Position numbers and translations under genes: made by a program | Shown: one piece after another, positions 9,441 through 17,798 of the stretch | Layout of the letters: each line of letters starts with the position of its first letter | Numbering within the stretch: position 1 is the stretch's first letter | The notes under the pieces: generated by a model | Seen by the model: the letters and a program-made list of their open reading frames with translations, nothing else | Database searches by the model: none | What the model was told of the DNA's origin: nothing | Origin: Luteimonas sp. JM171 | Lineage (GTDB): Bacteria; Pseudomonadota; Gammaproteobacteria; Xanthomonadales; Xanthomonadaceae | Reading direction: 5' to 3' | NCBI RefSeq assembly: GCF_001717465.1 | Contig: NZ_CP017074.1 | Coordinates: forward strand, 2,880,873 to 2,944,872 | DNA: 64,000 bases

Positions 9441-9989
9441 CTAGTGCCGCCCTTCCGCGAACTCCTCGACGATCTTGCGGCAGAACGCCGGCAGGTCCTC
9501 CGGCTTGCGGCTGGACACCAGGCCGTTGTCCACCACCACTTCCTCGTCCACCACCTCGGCACCCGCATTGCGCAGGTCGGTGCGCACGCTGGGCCATGAG
9601 GTCATCCGCCGGCCGCGCACCACGTCGGCTTCCACCAGCACCCACGGCCCGTGACAGATCACGCCCACCGGCTTGCCGCTGTTGACGAAGTCACGCACGA
9701 ACTTCACCGCATCCTGGTCCATCCGCAGCGTGTCCGGGTTCTGCACACCGCCAGGCAGGATCAGCGCATCGAAGTCATCCACGCTGGCGTTGGTAACCAG
9801 CCCGTCCACCTTCAGCTTGTCGCCCGGCTTGTCGTGGTGCATGCCCTGGATCTCGCCTTCCTTGATCGAAAGCAGGCGCACCGTGGCGCCGGCTTCCTCC
9901 ACCGCCTTGCGCGGCTCGGTCAGTTCCACCTGCTCGACGCCATCGGTGGCGAGGATGGCAACCGTCTTGTTTTCAAGCTTCTTGTCCAA
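9441..9989 (-). CDS. PfpI/DJ-1 family protein (YhbO-like)
   Basis: 182 residues of the DJ-1/PfpI class I amidotransferase-like fold. Visible are an N-terminal beta strand VAILATDGVEQVELTEP (Glu of the nucleophile pocket), DALILPGGVQNPDTLR, and the nucleophile elbow VGVICHGPWVLVEADVV with Cys at about residue 113 followed by His. This arrangement is shared by YhbO, PfpI and YajL-type deglycases/proteases. The precise activity (deglycase, protease or chaperone) is debated in the family. GGAGG upstream of the ATG at 9989 supports the start. Confidence 0.92.
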   Translation of the reverse strand: MDKKLENKTVAILATDGVEQVELTEPRKAVEEAGATVRLLSIKEGEIQGMHHDKPGDKLKVDGLVTNASVDDFDALILPGGVQNPDTLRMDQDAVKFVRDFVNSGKPVGVICHGPWVLVEADVVRGRRMTSWPSVRTDLRNAGAEVVDEEVVVDNGLVSSRKPEDLPAFCRKIVEEFAEGRH

Positions 9990-10113
9990 TGTGGCCTCCT
10001 GTCAGGTTGGCGGCGGCATCTCGCCGCCGGACCCGGAAGGATGCAAAAGGCCGCATCGCAGGAGCGTGATCGGCAGTCCCGCATGAAGCAGGCGCGGGCG
10101 GCGCTTCCCAAAT

Positions 10114-10668
10114 TCAGCCGGCGCCTGCCTCTTCGTCCCCATCGTCGCTTGCGGGCGGGCGGATCCGGATCACCTGCAGGGGCCGCCCGTCATCAAGGCG
10201 CAGGTCCATGGCGTCCTGCAGATGCTCCACCTGCTCCAGCTTCCCGCACAGCGCCTGCGCGTGGCGCTCCATACTGGCTTCGTAGGCGGGCAGCTTCTCC
10301 TCCAGCTCCACTTCCATGGCCTCCATCCGCCGTTCCATGCGGCCGATGCCGCCGGTCATCACCATCCAGATGGCGCGGCGGGGAGTAAAGCGCGCCGCCA
10401 TGGCCTCCGCCGCGGCCTCGATCTCAGCCTCGAACTCCTCACCAAACACGTCGGTCGACCACTCGCCCCGCCCCACCATCTCGTCCACGCGGGCCAGCGA
10501 GCGCGCCCGCAGGTCGTCGAACTCGCGGGCGTGGCGCTTGTTGCCCGCCAGCGCCACGTTCACGCTGGCGAGCGTGTCGAAGGTGAGGCCGATCGCGGCG
10601 CGGGTGATGGCGGCCACCTCCGGCAGCGAATCGCGCACGCCGGATTCAATCTGGCGAAGGCGCGCTCC
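10114..10668 (-). pseudogene. yggN-like (DUF2884) gene, 3' part of a disrupted gene
   Basis: The open frame encodes the C-terminal two thirds of a YggN/DUF2884-like periplasmic protein (VRDSLPEVAAITRAAIGLTFDTLASVNVAL, then long amphipathic helices). Reading upstream from the nominal GTG at 10638 continues the family-like sequence as ARLRQIESGVRD and then hits an in-frame TAA near 10675. No N-terminal region or signal peptide is attached. A matching signal peptide on the same strand appears about 280 bases further on (10948-10999), beyond an unrelated fragment on the other strand. I read this as one gene broken by replacement of its 5' coding part. An assembly chimera is an alternative. Confidence 0.55.
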
Positions 10669-10687
10669 TTACGCATCCCCTAGCCCC

Positions 10688-10950
10688 ATGGCCGACAGCA
10701 AGTCCGACCCGCCCCCGCCCAACCGCGTCACCCTCGCCCACATCAATCGCGAGGCGTACATCTACTTTGGCGCCGGGGCCACGGTGGCCTGGCAGATGGC
10801 GATGCCCGGCGTCGGCCGCGGGGTCGCCAACCACAGCACCACGCTGGAGCGCCCGCTCGAGCGCCTGCGCGCCACCATGGCCTACGTGTATGCCGTCTCG
10901 CTGGGCTCCGACGCACAGCGCGCAGCCATCGCCCGGCACGTCAATCGCGG
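10688..10950 (+). pseudogene. MpaB-like (DUF2236) oxygenase, N-terminal fragment
   Basis: About 88 codons from the ATG at 10688 match the start of the DUF2236/MpaB (latex-clearing-protein-like, heme) family: INREAYIYFGAGATVAWQMA, MPGVGRGVANHSTTLERPLERLRATMAYVYAV, then IARHVN. The family is normally 250-400 residues and carries its heme-binding His further on. Here homology stops at about 10950, where a signal peptide on the opposite strand begins. The fragment cannot make a functional oxygenase. It lies inside the broken yggN-like gene. Confidence 0.6.
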
Positions 10951-10999
10951 CAAGCGAAGCGATCAGCACGCAGGCAGCGGCCTTCATGGGGTTGTTCAT
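10948..10999 (-). pseudogene. Isolated signal-peptide start, probable 5' end of the broken yggN-like gene
   Basis: On the minus strand, MNNPMKAAACVLIASLAA (ATG at 10999 or 10987) is a standard Sec signal peptide. It is followed at once by sequence antisense to the MpaB-like fragment. The strand and distance fit the missing 5' end of the DUF2884 gene at 10114-10668. Assignment is by inference. Confidence 0.4.
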
Positions 11000-11136
11000 G
11001 GCAGGTTGAATATGGAGAAGCCGCGCAGCGTACAGGGACGGCGGTGTTCGCCGTCGTCATTGCATCACACTTCACGTCGCGCCCCGGTGCCGGCCCCCAT
11101 GCTGGGCTCTCCACGCCCCTGAAGATGGAGGCCGCC

Positions 11137-11370
11137 GTGACGCCCCCGCATCCGCAGGCCGCGCATACCCCGTCGCCCACGCCGCCGGATGAGATCCCCG
11201 GCCAGGTCCCCAACCCCGGCCGGGATCCAACGCCCGACCAGCCCATCGATCCGGTCCCCGACCAGCCGGCCGATCCCACCATTCCGCCCATCAAGGACCC
11301 GGTGCCGGGCGAAGAGCCACCGCCCGTGCGCGATCCCGATCCGCACCCGGACGACCCGCCGCGCCACTGA
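11137..11370 (+). CDS. Short proline-rich repetitive protein
   Basis: 77 residues from the GTG at 11137, chosen because GGAGG lies six bases upstream; an ATG at 11125 has no ribosome site. Almost the whole chain is Pro/Asp-rich with a loose repeat: PGQVPNPGRDPTPDQP, IDPVPDQPADPTIPP, IKDPVPGEEPPPVRDP. No signal peptide, membrane segment or fold is evident, and it is probably disordered. Similar small Pro-rich ORFs occur in Xanthomonadaceae, but I know no function. It is convergent with the DUF411 gene. Confidence 0.5.
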   Translation: MTPPHPQAAHTPSPTPPDEIPGQVPNPGRDPTPDQPIDPVPDQPADPTIPPIKDPVPGEEPPPVRDPDPHPDDPPRH

Positions 11371-11391
11371 ACCCGGCGGGCGCCATCCTGA

Positions 11392-11928
11392 TCAGTGGCT
11401 CGCGAACGCCTCGGTGCTGCCGTCCGGCCTGACCAGCTCCACCGTATAAGGCTGGCTGCGCCCATCCGGCATTTCCATGCCCGGCGAGCCCATCGGCATC
11501 CCCGGAAGCACGAGGCCCCGTGCGTCGGGCCTCTCGGCCAGCAGGCGCTTTATGTCCTGCGCCGGCACGTGGCCCTCGATTGCATAGCCATCCACCTCGG
11601 CGGTATGGCACGAGCCCTTCCCGTAGGGAATGCCCAGCCGCTGCTTCACCGGCCCCAGGTCGTCCATGTCGTGCACCTCCACCGGGAAGCCGGCCTCGCG
11701 CACGTGGTCCACCCACAGGCCACAGCACCCGCAAGTCGGGGTCTTGTGCACCACCACCAGCGGCAAGGCGCTGGAACTCTCCGGCAGCGGCGCTGGCCCG
11801 GCGGCACTGGCGGGCTCCGCGCCTGCCGCGGCCACGCCTGCCGGCGTCGACGCCTCCTGCGCGCAGGCCGCGATTGCAGTGAACACGAGGGCGCAGCCGG
11901 CCGCGCGGGCGATATGTCGATACTTCAT
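11392..11928 (-). CDS. DUF411 metal-binding lipoprotein/periplasmic protein
   Basis: 178 residues from the ATG at 11928 (GGAGA ribosome site); the longer frame to 12030 is not needed. The N-terminus MKYRHIARAAGCALVFTAIAAC is a signal peptide with a possible lipobox (I-A-A-C). The mature domain has VVVHKTPTCGCCGLWVDHVREAGFPVEVHDMDDLGPVKQRLGIP and SCHTAEVDGYAIEGHVPA, the Cys/His pattern of DUF411 (PF04214) proteins, which are often encoded near copper-resistance genes. It is followed by a Met-rich tail (PGMPMGSPGMEMP) typical of copper ligands. A role in periplasmic copper handling is likely but inferred. Confidence 0.88.
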   Translation of the reverse strand: MKYRHIARAAGCALVFTAIAACAQEASTPAGVAAAGAEPASAAGPAPLPESSSALPLVVVHKTPTCGCCGLWVDHVREAGFPVEVHDMDDLGPVKQRLGIPYGKGSCHTAEVDGYAIEGHVPAQDIKRLLAERPDARGLVLPGMPMGSPGMEMPDGRSQPYTVELVRPDGSTEAFASH

Positions 11929-12092
11929 GAGGGTCTCCGGACTCGGATCTGTTCCGCGGATCAGGCCGCAAGTATGCGCCCAGGCGAGCGCGCGCGGATT
12001 GACGCAGATCAAACGCAGCCGGCACTGCACCGCAATCGTCGGCCAAGGTCACGCTGGCAACCCGCCCCCCCAGGACGTTGCTGGCTGAGCGC

Positions 12093-12902
12093 CTACCTCG
12101 GCTCCCGCTCCAGCGCGGAAGGGTCAAGCACCTGCTCCACGCTGCTTTCCCGCTCGCGCGGCGACATCGCCGCGAACTGCGCCAGTTCCGCCAGGCCCGG
12201 TTCCACCAGCGCGAAGGTGACCCGGACACGGTAGGGAGGCTGCACCCCAAGCGCGTCCGCCGCGGCTGCCATGTCGGGCCCGGGGATGCGGACGCGCAGC
12301 TGGTGATCCCTGCCGCGCAGACCGTAGGCATCGCGCCAGAGCACTCGACTCTCTTCGTCATCATCACCGAGCATCAGCACCGTCAGCCCGTAGCGGTGCG
12401 GGTAGGAGCCGGACGTCTGCACGTGCAGATCAAGATCCCTGCCGTTCCCATTGCGGAACCAGCGGGCTTCGGCCAGCCGCTTGACGTCGGAAATCTCCCG
12501 TGCGGGATCGCCCGCCAGCGCCTCGCGCACGCTCTGCTCGCAACTTGCGCGGGTGAATGCCGAGCCATCGAAGAACATCGACTTGCGCTCCCTGACCTCC
12601 GCGCAGAGCGACGCATCCCTGTATTTGCGCGCCAGCCCGAACAGGCAGCTCGAGCGCTTGTAGAAGGTCTTCTTCCCCGCCGGATTGAACAGCAGGCCGG
12701 TGGCATACGCCTCCGGATCAATACTCCGGCAGCGCCCCACCTCGGCTGCCTTGAGCTCGCAGGCCTTGCAGCCGAAGCCATCGGCATCGCCGCCAGACGT
12801 AGCCGCCAATGGGCGCACCGGTCCGGACCCTGCAGCGGCACCGTGCACCAGGAGCAGGAGGAAAAGCAGCGAACGCACCACCATCCTGCGCGGGCCGATC
12901 AT
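12093..12902 (-). CDS. Hypothetical exported Cys-rich protein
   Basis: 269 residues with a Sec signal (MVVRSLLFLLLLVHGAAAG). The N-terminal mature part has six cysteines (GCKACELK, GRCRSID, SSCLFGLARKYRDASLCAEV, ASCEQSVREALAGD), suggesting a disulphide-bonded helical domain. The C-terminal half looks beta-rich (DLDLHVQTSGSYPHRYGLTVLMLGDD). I do not recognise a family. It lies alone, in the same direction as the DUF411 gene, with about 160 bases between them. The start may be at the second Met (VVRS context). Confidence 0.6.
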   Translation of the reverse strand: MIGPRRMVVRSLLFLLLLVHGAAAGSGPVRPLAATSGGDADGFGCKACELKAAEVGRCRSIDPEAYATGLLFNPAGKKTFYKRSSCLFGLARKYRDASLCAEVRERKSMFFDGSAFTRASCEQSVREALAGDPAREISDVKRLAEARWFRNGNGRDLDLHVQTSGSYPHRYGLTVLMLGDDDEESRVLWRDAYGLRGRDHQLRVRIPGPDMAAAADALGVQPPYRVRVTFALVEPGLAELAQFAAMSPRERESSVEQVLDPSALEREPR

Positions 12903-13090
12903 CCACTTCCTCCCTGACTGCCGCCATCCGGGCGACCCCTGGACCAGACTTTACCGCGCAGCGACTTCGCCGTGCGGCACCCGGTACGAAGGCGCTCGAA
13001 TCAGCTGTAGCCGAGCTGGTCCTGGCGCCACACGCCTCACCAGCGGCTGCGCTTCATGCGGGCCGGCATCGCCCCCTCCGGCAGCTCGCA

Positions 13091-13291
13091 TCAACCGTCC
13101 TTCTTGAGCAGCGCCGCCAGACCGGCAAACGGCGTGGACGTTGAGGCCGCGGGCGCATCCTCCGCGTCGCGGGCGGAAACGCCGGTGTGGTCGATCTGGC
13201 GCGAGTGCTCGTTGTCGTGGCAGTACACGCACAGCAGCTCCCAGTTGCTGCCGTCGGCCGGGTTGTCGCCGTGGTTGTGGATGGTCGACGA
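13091..13291 (-). pseudogene. YajD-like HNH nuclease, C-terminal remnant
   Basis: An open frame of 66 codons ending at the TGA at 13091 reads NPADGSNWELLCVYCHDNEHSRQ, the C-terminal half of the YajD-type HNH domain (second His and the CxxC zinc pair), followed by the variable tail ending in LLKKDG. Upstream homology stops within about six codons, just behind the transcription terminator at 13292-13321. There is no start codon and the first HNH half (with C-x-x-C and catalytic HH) is missing. It is a 5'-truncated remnant. Confidence 0.65.
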
Positions 13292-13321
13292 AAATGAAAG
13301 AAGGCGCCCGGAGGCGCCTTC
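13292..13321 (-). terminator. Rho-independent terminator of the BON-domain gene
   Basis: On the minus strand, GAAGGCGCC-TCCG-GGCGCCTTC forms a perfect 9-bp stem followed by TTTCATTTT. It lies 45 bases downstream of the BON gene stop. Confidence 0.85.
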
Positions 13322-13365
13322 AAATAAGGACCGGCAGGGGGAAGTCCCCGCATCCAGCCGTAGCC

Positions 13366-13824
13366 TCAGTCGCCGCGCGGTTCCACGGTCACGGCCGCCG
13401 TGCGGACTTCGGTCACGCCCTCGATATCACGCGCAATCTCGGTTGCGCGATCGATCTGGGCCTGCTCGTCAACCTGCCCGGTCAGGGTAACAACGCCGTT
13501 GACGGTCTCGACCTCAATATCCAGGCCGGACACGTCCGAATCGGCGAGCAACGAAGATTTGACCTTGGTGGTGATCCACGTGTCATCGATCGGCTGATCG
13601 GAGTCAGGGCCGTCGACCCAGTCGTCACCGGCGGTGCGGTCATCCACGGCTTCGCCAATGGTCGTGTCCCGATCGCCGGGGGCCACCGGCTGCGCGGCGC
13701 GCTCGGCCGGCGTGTCCATGACCGTCGGGTCATCCAGGTCGCGGTTGTCGGCGCAGCCCACGGAGAACGCCAGTGCTGACGTCAAGGCAATCGCGAGCGG
13801 CATCCGGGTCATAAGTGGCTTCAT
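13366..13824 (-). CDS. BON-domain lipoprotein (OsmY-like)
   Basis: 152 residues from the ATG at 13824, preceded by GGAGC at a good distance. The signal peptide MTRMPLAIALTSALAFSVGC ends in a lipobox (S-V-G-C), so it is probably a lipoprotein. An acidic linker (DRTAGDDWVDGPDSDQPIDD) leads to one BON domain: TWITTKVKSSLLADSDVSGLDIEVETVNGVVTLTGQVD, then QIDRATEIARDIEGVTEV. BON proteins bind envelope phospholipid and respond to osmotic or envelope stress. E. coli OsmY has two BON domains; this one has one. A strong terminator follows. Confidence 0.88.
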   Translation of the reverse strand: MKPLMTRMPLAIALTSALAFSVGCADNRDLDDPTVMDTPAERAAQPVAPGDRDTTIGEAVDDRTAGDDWVDGPDSDQPIDDTWITTKVKSSLLADSDVSGLDIEVETVNGVVTLTGQVDEQAQIDRATEIARDIEGVTEVRTAAVTVEPRGD

Positions 13825-14020
13825 GGGTGGTGCTCCAACTGTGGGGAGCACCCAGTGTGGAGCGGGCCCTGTTCAGCGGCCGTGACAGGCGAAGCTTGCC
13901 CAGCGGGGCGTTCAGAAAACCCTCAGCTGGAAAAGCCGCCCCCATGCTGGGAATCGAGCGCACTTCAAGACCGCGAATCCCGCACGTATGATCCGCGCCA
14001 ACCCTCAAGGAAGATGCCAG

Positions 14021-14632
14021 ATGTCCAGGAAGACCCTCTTCGCCCGTGCGCTGGCCTCGCTGGCCGTTGCCCTGCTGCTGGCCAGCTGCGGCGGCGATAC
14101 CGACTCCCACGCCAGCGCGGCCTCCGGCAGCGGCATGCCGCCCGCTTCCGCCCTGCCCGACTGCGGCAGCATCGCCGCCGCCACCAACGGCTTCGTTGAT
14201 GGCTGGTCGCTCTCCGAAAGGAGCGGCCCGATGCGCAGCGACGATGAAGACAACTACGGCGTGGAGTGCACCTGGCTCTCGCCGCGGGCACAGTCCGACA
14301 ATCCGGCCGAGATGATCCAGGCCGCAAGCTTCGGCGTCATGATCAGCGTGCAGTCCTACACGCTGACCGAGCCGGAGGTGCGCAGCATCGGCTGGGTCGT
14401 GGATGACCCGGCGGTGGAGGACGCGGGCGCGTTCCTGGTGTTCCCTTCCGGAAGCCTGGACTTCGACAAGACGTTGCGTGTAGTCGGCCCGCAGGTCGTC
14501 AAGGACAAGGTCACCGTCTCCCTTGCCCAGACCGGCGTGATGGTGGTCAACGAGATCGACGAAGGACAACCCATGACCAACCGCAGGGCCGTGGACACGG
14601 CGTTGGCGGTGCACAGACTAATCGGTCGGTAG
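14021..14632 (+). CDS. Hypothetical lipoprotein
   Basis: 203 residues from the ATG at 14021, with AGGAAG eight bases upstream. The N-terminus RALASLAVALLLASC is a clear lipoprotein signal (L-A-S-C). The mature protein has a paired-Cys N-terminal region (LPDCGSIAAATNGFVDGW, YGVECTWLSP) and a beta/alpha pattern I cannot assign. No operon partners. It is the last typical core-genome gene before the lower-GC cassette. Confidence 0.6.
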   Translation: MSRKTLFARALASLAVALLLASCGGDTDSHASAASGSGMPPASALPDCGSIAAATNGFVDGWSLSERSGPMRSDDEDNYGVECTWLSPRAQSDNPAEMIQAASFGVMISVQSYTLTEPEVRSIGWVVDDPAVEDAGAFLVFPSGSLDFDKTLRVVGPQVVKDKVTVSLAQTGVMVVNEIDEGQPMTNRRAVDTALAVHRLIGR

Positions 14633-15125
14633 CGGCTGCGGGAACGTAGATCAAGCGCGGGAGCCCGGTTCGAATGGCCTGAGGTCTCAAAACCACGACG
14701 GAGTAGCGGCTTCAGCCCTCAAACGCAGCGGGCGCGGCGACAAACTCAGCGGCCATCGCCTCCTATCTCGAAACCCTTTCGACAACACCAGCTTCGACCC
14801 CACCTTTCGTGTTTTCCAAGCATCGGACGGCATCAAGGCGTCAAATGCCGCCCGGAGTGTCCGTAGAAACCGGGATCTGCTTCTTCGCGATCAATGAGTG
14901 ACCTGCGTCACTGGTCGAACCGCCCGTTGAAAATGCCAAAACAGCTTAATGAACGCTACGCTGCTACGCTGCCGCGAGACAACTGCACCTCACCCACCCG
15001 GTGTGCGTCACGAGATGTCCTTGACGGGCGAATTGAACGCTCCATAGACTCAAGTAGCACGACATCGTCCATGTGTCGCAACTGATCATGGACCACGGGC
15101 AACGGAACGTCTGGGGAGCGCGCAA
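14633..15125. other. Gene-free left edge of the lower-GC cassette
   Basis: About 490 bases without a convincing gene. A 62-codon frame at 14894-15085 has no ribosome site and no recognisable content. Base composition changes here from GC-rich core to the AT-richer cassette, so the left boundary of the transferred segment probably lies within it. GGGGAG before 15126 is the MATE gene's ribosome site. Confidence 0.5.
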
Positions 15126-16496
15126 GTGAAAGACCTGACCACAGGACCAGTCAGTGCGCACATCCTCAAAATGTCGGGCGCCCAGCTCGTCAGTCTGCTC
15201 GCTGGGTCCATCTCTTCGCTCGTCAATATTTACTGGATCGGGATGCTCGGCACAACGGCGCAAGCCGCGGCAACACTGGCCGCAATACCGGCAATGCTGG
15301 TTATGGCGCTTCTTCCGATCATAACCGTAGGCGCAGCGATATTGATGTCTCACGCGGTGGGCGCCAAGGACCAACGGCGCGCCAACATAATATTCAACGA
15401 AGCGCTGGGCGTCACCTCGGCGATAGTCTGCGTAATGGCCGCCGTGGCGTGGGTCAACCGCGAGGCAATCGGAGTGGTGCTCGCGTCACACGATGAAACC
15501 GCGGCTCTGATCGCCGAGTACTACACGTGGTTTTTCCCCTCCATGGTTGCGCAAGTCCCGGTGTTGATAATTGCAGGAGCGCAGGCCGCAATCGGCAACA
15601 TCAGAGTTTCCACGATAGCCCAGACCGGTGCCATGGGCCTGAACGTACTCTTGAACCCTATCCTGATGTTTGGATGGGTGGGCTTGCCAGCCTTCGGCAT
15701 CAGCGGTTCCGGCATGGCGTCTCTAATCGCTTACACTCTGCCACTTCTCGGACTAATAATTTACTCATGCCACAGAGGTTCCTATCTATCTCTCATGCCC
15801 CAGATGTGGATCGCGAGACCGAATGAGTTATGGAGTGGCCTGAAACTTGGGTTACCCGTCGGCCTGGAGGGTGCCGTCTTCGCAATCTATATGTTTTTCA
15901 TAGCCGTGTTGATACGCCCGTTCGGACCGATTGAAGTGGCAGCATTCGGAGTGGGACAACGCGTCTTGCAAGCGGGCCTGTTACCACTGCTAGCGCTGAG
16001 TAGCGCTACGGCCATCATAGTTGGACAAAACTATGGCGCGGGAGCTAGCGATCGAATCCGCGAGTCCCTGAAGTCGAGCGCCGCGCTGGCGCTTCTCATA
16101 GCACCTACGCTGCTCGCGGTGTTCCAGCTCTTCCCGCACTGGATCCTTCAGCGCTTTTCAGAGGATGCGGGGACCATAGAATCGGGAGTACTTCTTCTTC
16201 GTATCGACTCATTTAGCCTGATCCCCGTGGGCCTGGCCTACATCATCTTCTCCGTCCTTTCAGGAATGGGAAACACGAAACCCGGACTTTACTGCTCCGC
16301 AGCCTACTGCCTTTCGATCATAGCGACATCGTGGTGCCTTTCCTTCCTTAATGGATTCTCCCCTGTCTGGATATGGAAGGTGATGGTGGTCGCAGCTCTA
16401 TTTCAGGCGCTCGTAGCGGCCCTTTTTCTCAGGTACGACTTCAACCGACGAGGATATATCCAACCGTCTTTTCTAGCTGCAGGTGCCAAAGGATAA
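15126..16496 (+). CDS. MATE-family efflux transporter (probable peptide exporter of the P450 cluster)
   Basis: 456 residues from a GTG start with GGGGAG upstream. About twelve hydrophobic segments in two six-helix halves are visible (for example LVSLLAGSISSLVNIYWIGMLG, MLVMALLPIITVGAAILMSHAVGA, TAIIVGQNYGAG), which is the DinF/NorM-type MATE pattern. MATE proteins expel organic compounds using Na+ or H+ gradients. It is the first gene of a three-gene + strand operon with two M16-family proteins and faces two P450 genes and a small peptide gene. Export of the finished product or self-protection is the likely role; this is inferred from context. GC is clearly lower than in the flanks. Confidence 0.92.
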   Translation: MKDLTTGPVSAHILKMSGAQLVSLLAGSISSLVNIYWIGMLGTTAQAAATLAAIPAMLVMALLPIITVGAAILMSHAVGAKDQRRANIIFNEALGVTSAIVCVMAAVAWVNREAIGVVLASHDETAALIAEYYTWFFPSMVAQVPVLIIAGAQAAIGNIRVSTIAQTGAMGLNVLLNPILMFGWVGLPAFGISGSGMASLIAYTLPLLGLIIYSCHRGSYLSLMPQMWIARPNELWSGLKLGLPVGLEGAVFAIYMFFIAVLIRPFGPIEVAAFGVGQRVLQAGLLPLLALSSATAIIVGQNYGAGASDRIRESLKSSAALALLIAPTLLAVFQLFPHWILQRFSEDAGTIESGVLLLRIDSFSLIPVGLAYIIFSVLSGMGNTKPGLYCSAAYCLSIIATSWCLSFLNGFSPVWIWKVMVVAALFQALVAALFLRYDFNRRGYIQPSFLAAGAKG

Positions 16497-16502
16497 AGTC
16501 CA

Positions 16503-17798
16503 GTGACCTCCCTGACCTTCACCGGAGAGCGCGGCGAGCTTGAGGAGTATCGAGTACTCCAGAACGGGCTCACCGTGTTACTAGCACCCACGGCACCAGC
16601 TGCCGCCGTTCTGGTAATGGTGACGTATCACGCCGGCTCAGGTGACGAAGGTGCTGATGCAGAAGGGTGCAGCCACATGTTGGAGCACATGATGTTCAAA
16701 GGATCCGCCCGTTACAACAGATCACTCGGTACTTCCATTCATGATAAGATCGGTGCGGTAGGAGGCAGCACAAACGCCACTACGTGGCGTGACTACACCA
16801 ACTACTGGTGTTTTGTTCCCTCCAGGCACCTAGAGCTTGCTATCGATATAGAAGCGGACCGAATGCAAGCTCCCCTACTCGCCCGAAGCGACCTAGATGT
16901 TGAACGGAAGGTGGTTCTTAACGAGCAGGACATTCGTGCTTCATCTCCTATGGAATTCATCAGCGACGTAGTATGGCGCACCATGTATCCAAACCATGCA
17001 TACGGTCGTCCCGTCATTGGATCTCGCAGCGCAATATCGAATCTGTCGCGAGACCAGCTGCTGCATCACCATAAGAGCTTCTACCAAACAAATAACGCGA
17101 CCATCACCGTCGCCGGCCATTTCGATCGCGAAGAGGCAAAGGACCAGATTGGCCTCCTCTTTGGGGGAATTCCGCCGGCAGATCCTGCCTCCAGGTCGGC
17201 AGCGACTCCAATCGCAAGCATCCGAGCCCACGAAACAACTGTTTATCAGCAGGGCGCACCGGAATGCTTGGCAGTGGTGTTCCCCTCCCCCCCCGGCCTA
17301 CACCGCGATAGCGACGCACTGGCGATCTTGGCGCTCATTCTCGCGAGCGGAAACGCTTCCCGCCTTAACCGGGCACTGGTGGCTACTGGGCGCGCAACCC
17401 ACGTTTGGGCCATGACATCCAGGCTCCGACTCAACGGTCTATTTGAAATTCACGTTGTGCTTGCTAGGCAAGATGACTGCGCCGGAGTATCCCGACACAT
17501 CCAGGAAGCGATACTGGATATTCAAGGCCATGGTGTAAGCAGCGAAGAACTTGAGACGGCGAAAGCCAATGCTCGCGGCCAGCTTATTACCTCAAGGGAC
17601 GGCCCGCTAGCGGTAGCCATGCAGATAAATAACGCAATCGCGATGGGGAACTGGCATTACTATTGCGACGCCGTTGAGCGAATCGAAGCCGTATCCAATG
17701 ATGATATTCGGCGCGCCGCCGAGACTTGGCTTGTTGATCGACACCACCAAAAAGTCCGACTGACGGGACTAAAGGAAGGCTCCGGTGTCGCTAGCTAG
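16503..17798 (+). CDS. M16-family zinc peptidase, catalytic subunit
   Basis: 431 residues from a GTG start six bases after the MATE stop. It has the inverted zinc motif HMLEH in GCSHMLEHMMFKGS (about residue 58) with the distal Glu in VERKVVLNEQDI, so it should be catalytically competent. SRDQLLHHHKSFYQTNNATITVAGHFD and DRHHQKVR are typical M16 features. Bacterial M16 pairs often work as heterodimers and several process RiPP leaders (for example PqqF/PqqG and AlbE/AlbF). It overlaps the next M16 gene by 14 bases. Its likely job is removing the leader of the 33-residue peptide encoded at 20355-20456; that link is an inference. Confidence 0.93.
   Translation: MTSLTFTGERGELEEYRVLQNGLTVLLAPTAPAAAVLVMVTYHAGSGDEGADAEGCSHMLEHMMFKGSARYNRSLGTSIHDKIGAVGGSTNATTWRDYTNYWCFVPSRHLELAIDIEADRMQAPLLARSDLDVERKVVLNEQDIRASSPMEFISDVVWRTMYPNHAYGRPVIGSRSAISNLSRDQLLHHHKSFYQTNNATITVAGHFDREEAKDQIGLLFGGIPPADPASRSAATPIASIRAHETTVYQQGAPECLAVVFPSPPGLHRDSDALAILALILASGNASRLNRALVATGRATHVWAMTSRLRLNGLFEIHVVLARQDDCAGVSRHIQEAILDIQGHGVSSEELETAKANARGQLITSRDGPLAVAMQINNAIAMGNWHYYCDAVERIEAVSNDDIRRAAETWLVDRHHQKVRLTGLKEGSGVAS

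Noticed and set aside
14894..15085. 62-codon frame before the MATE gene as a second precursor peptide
   Set aside because: No ribosome site, no leader/core look.
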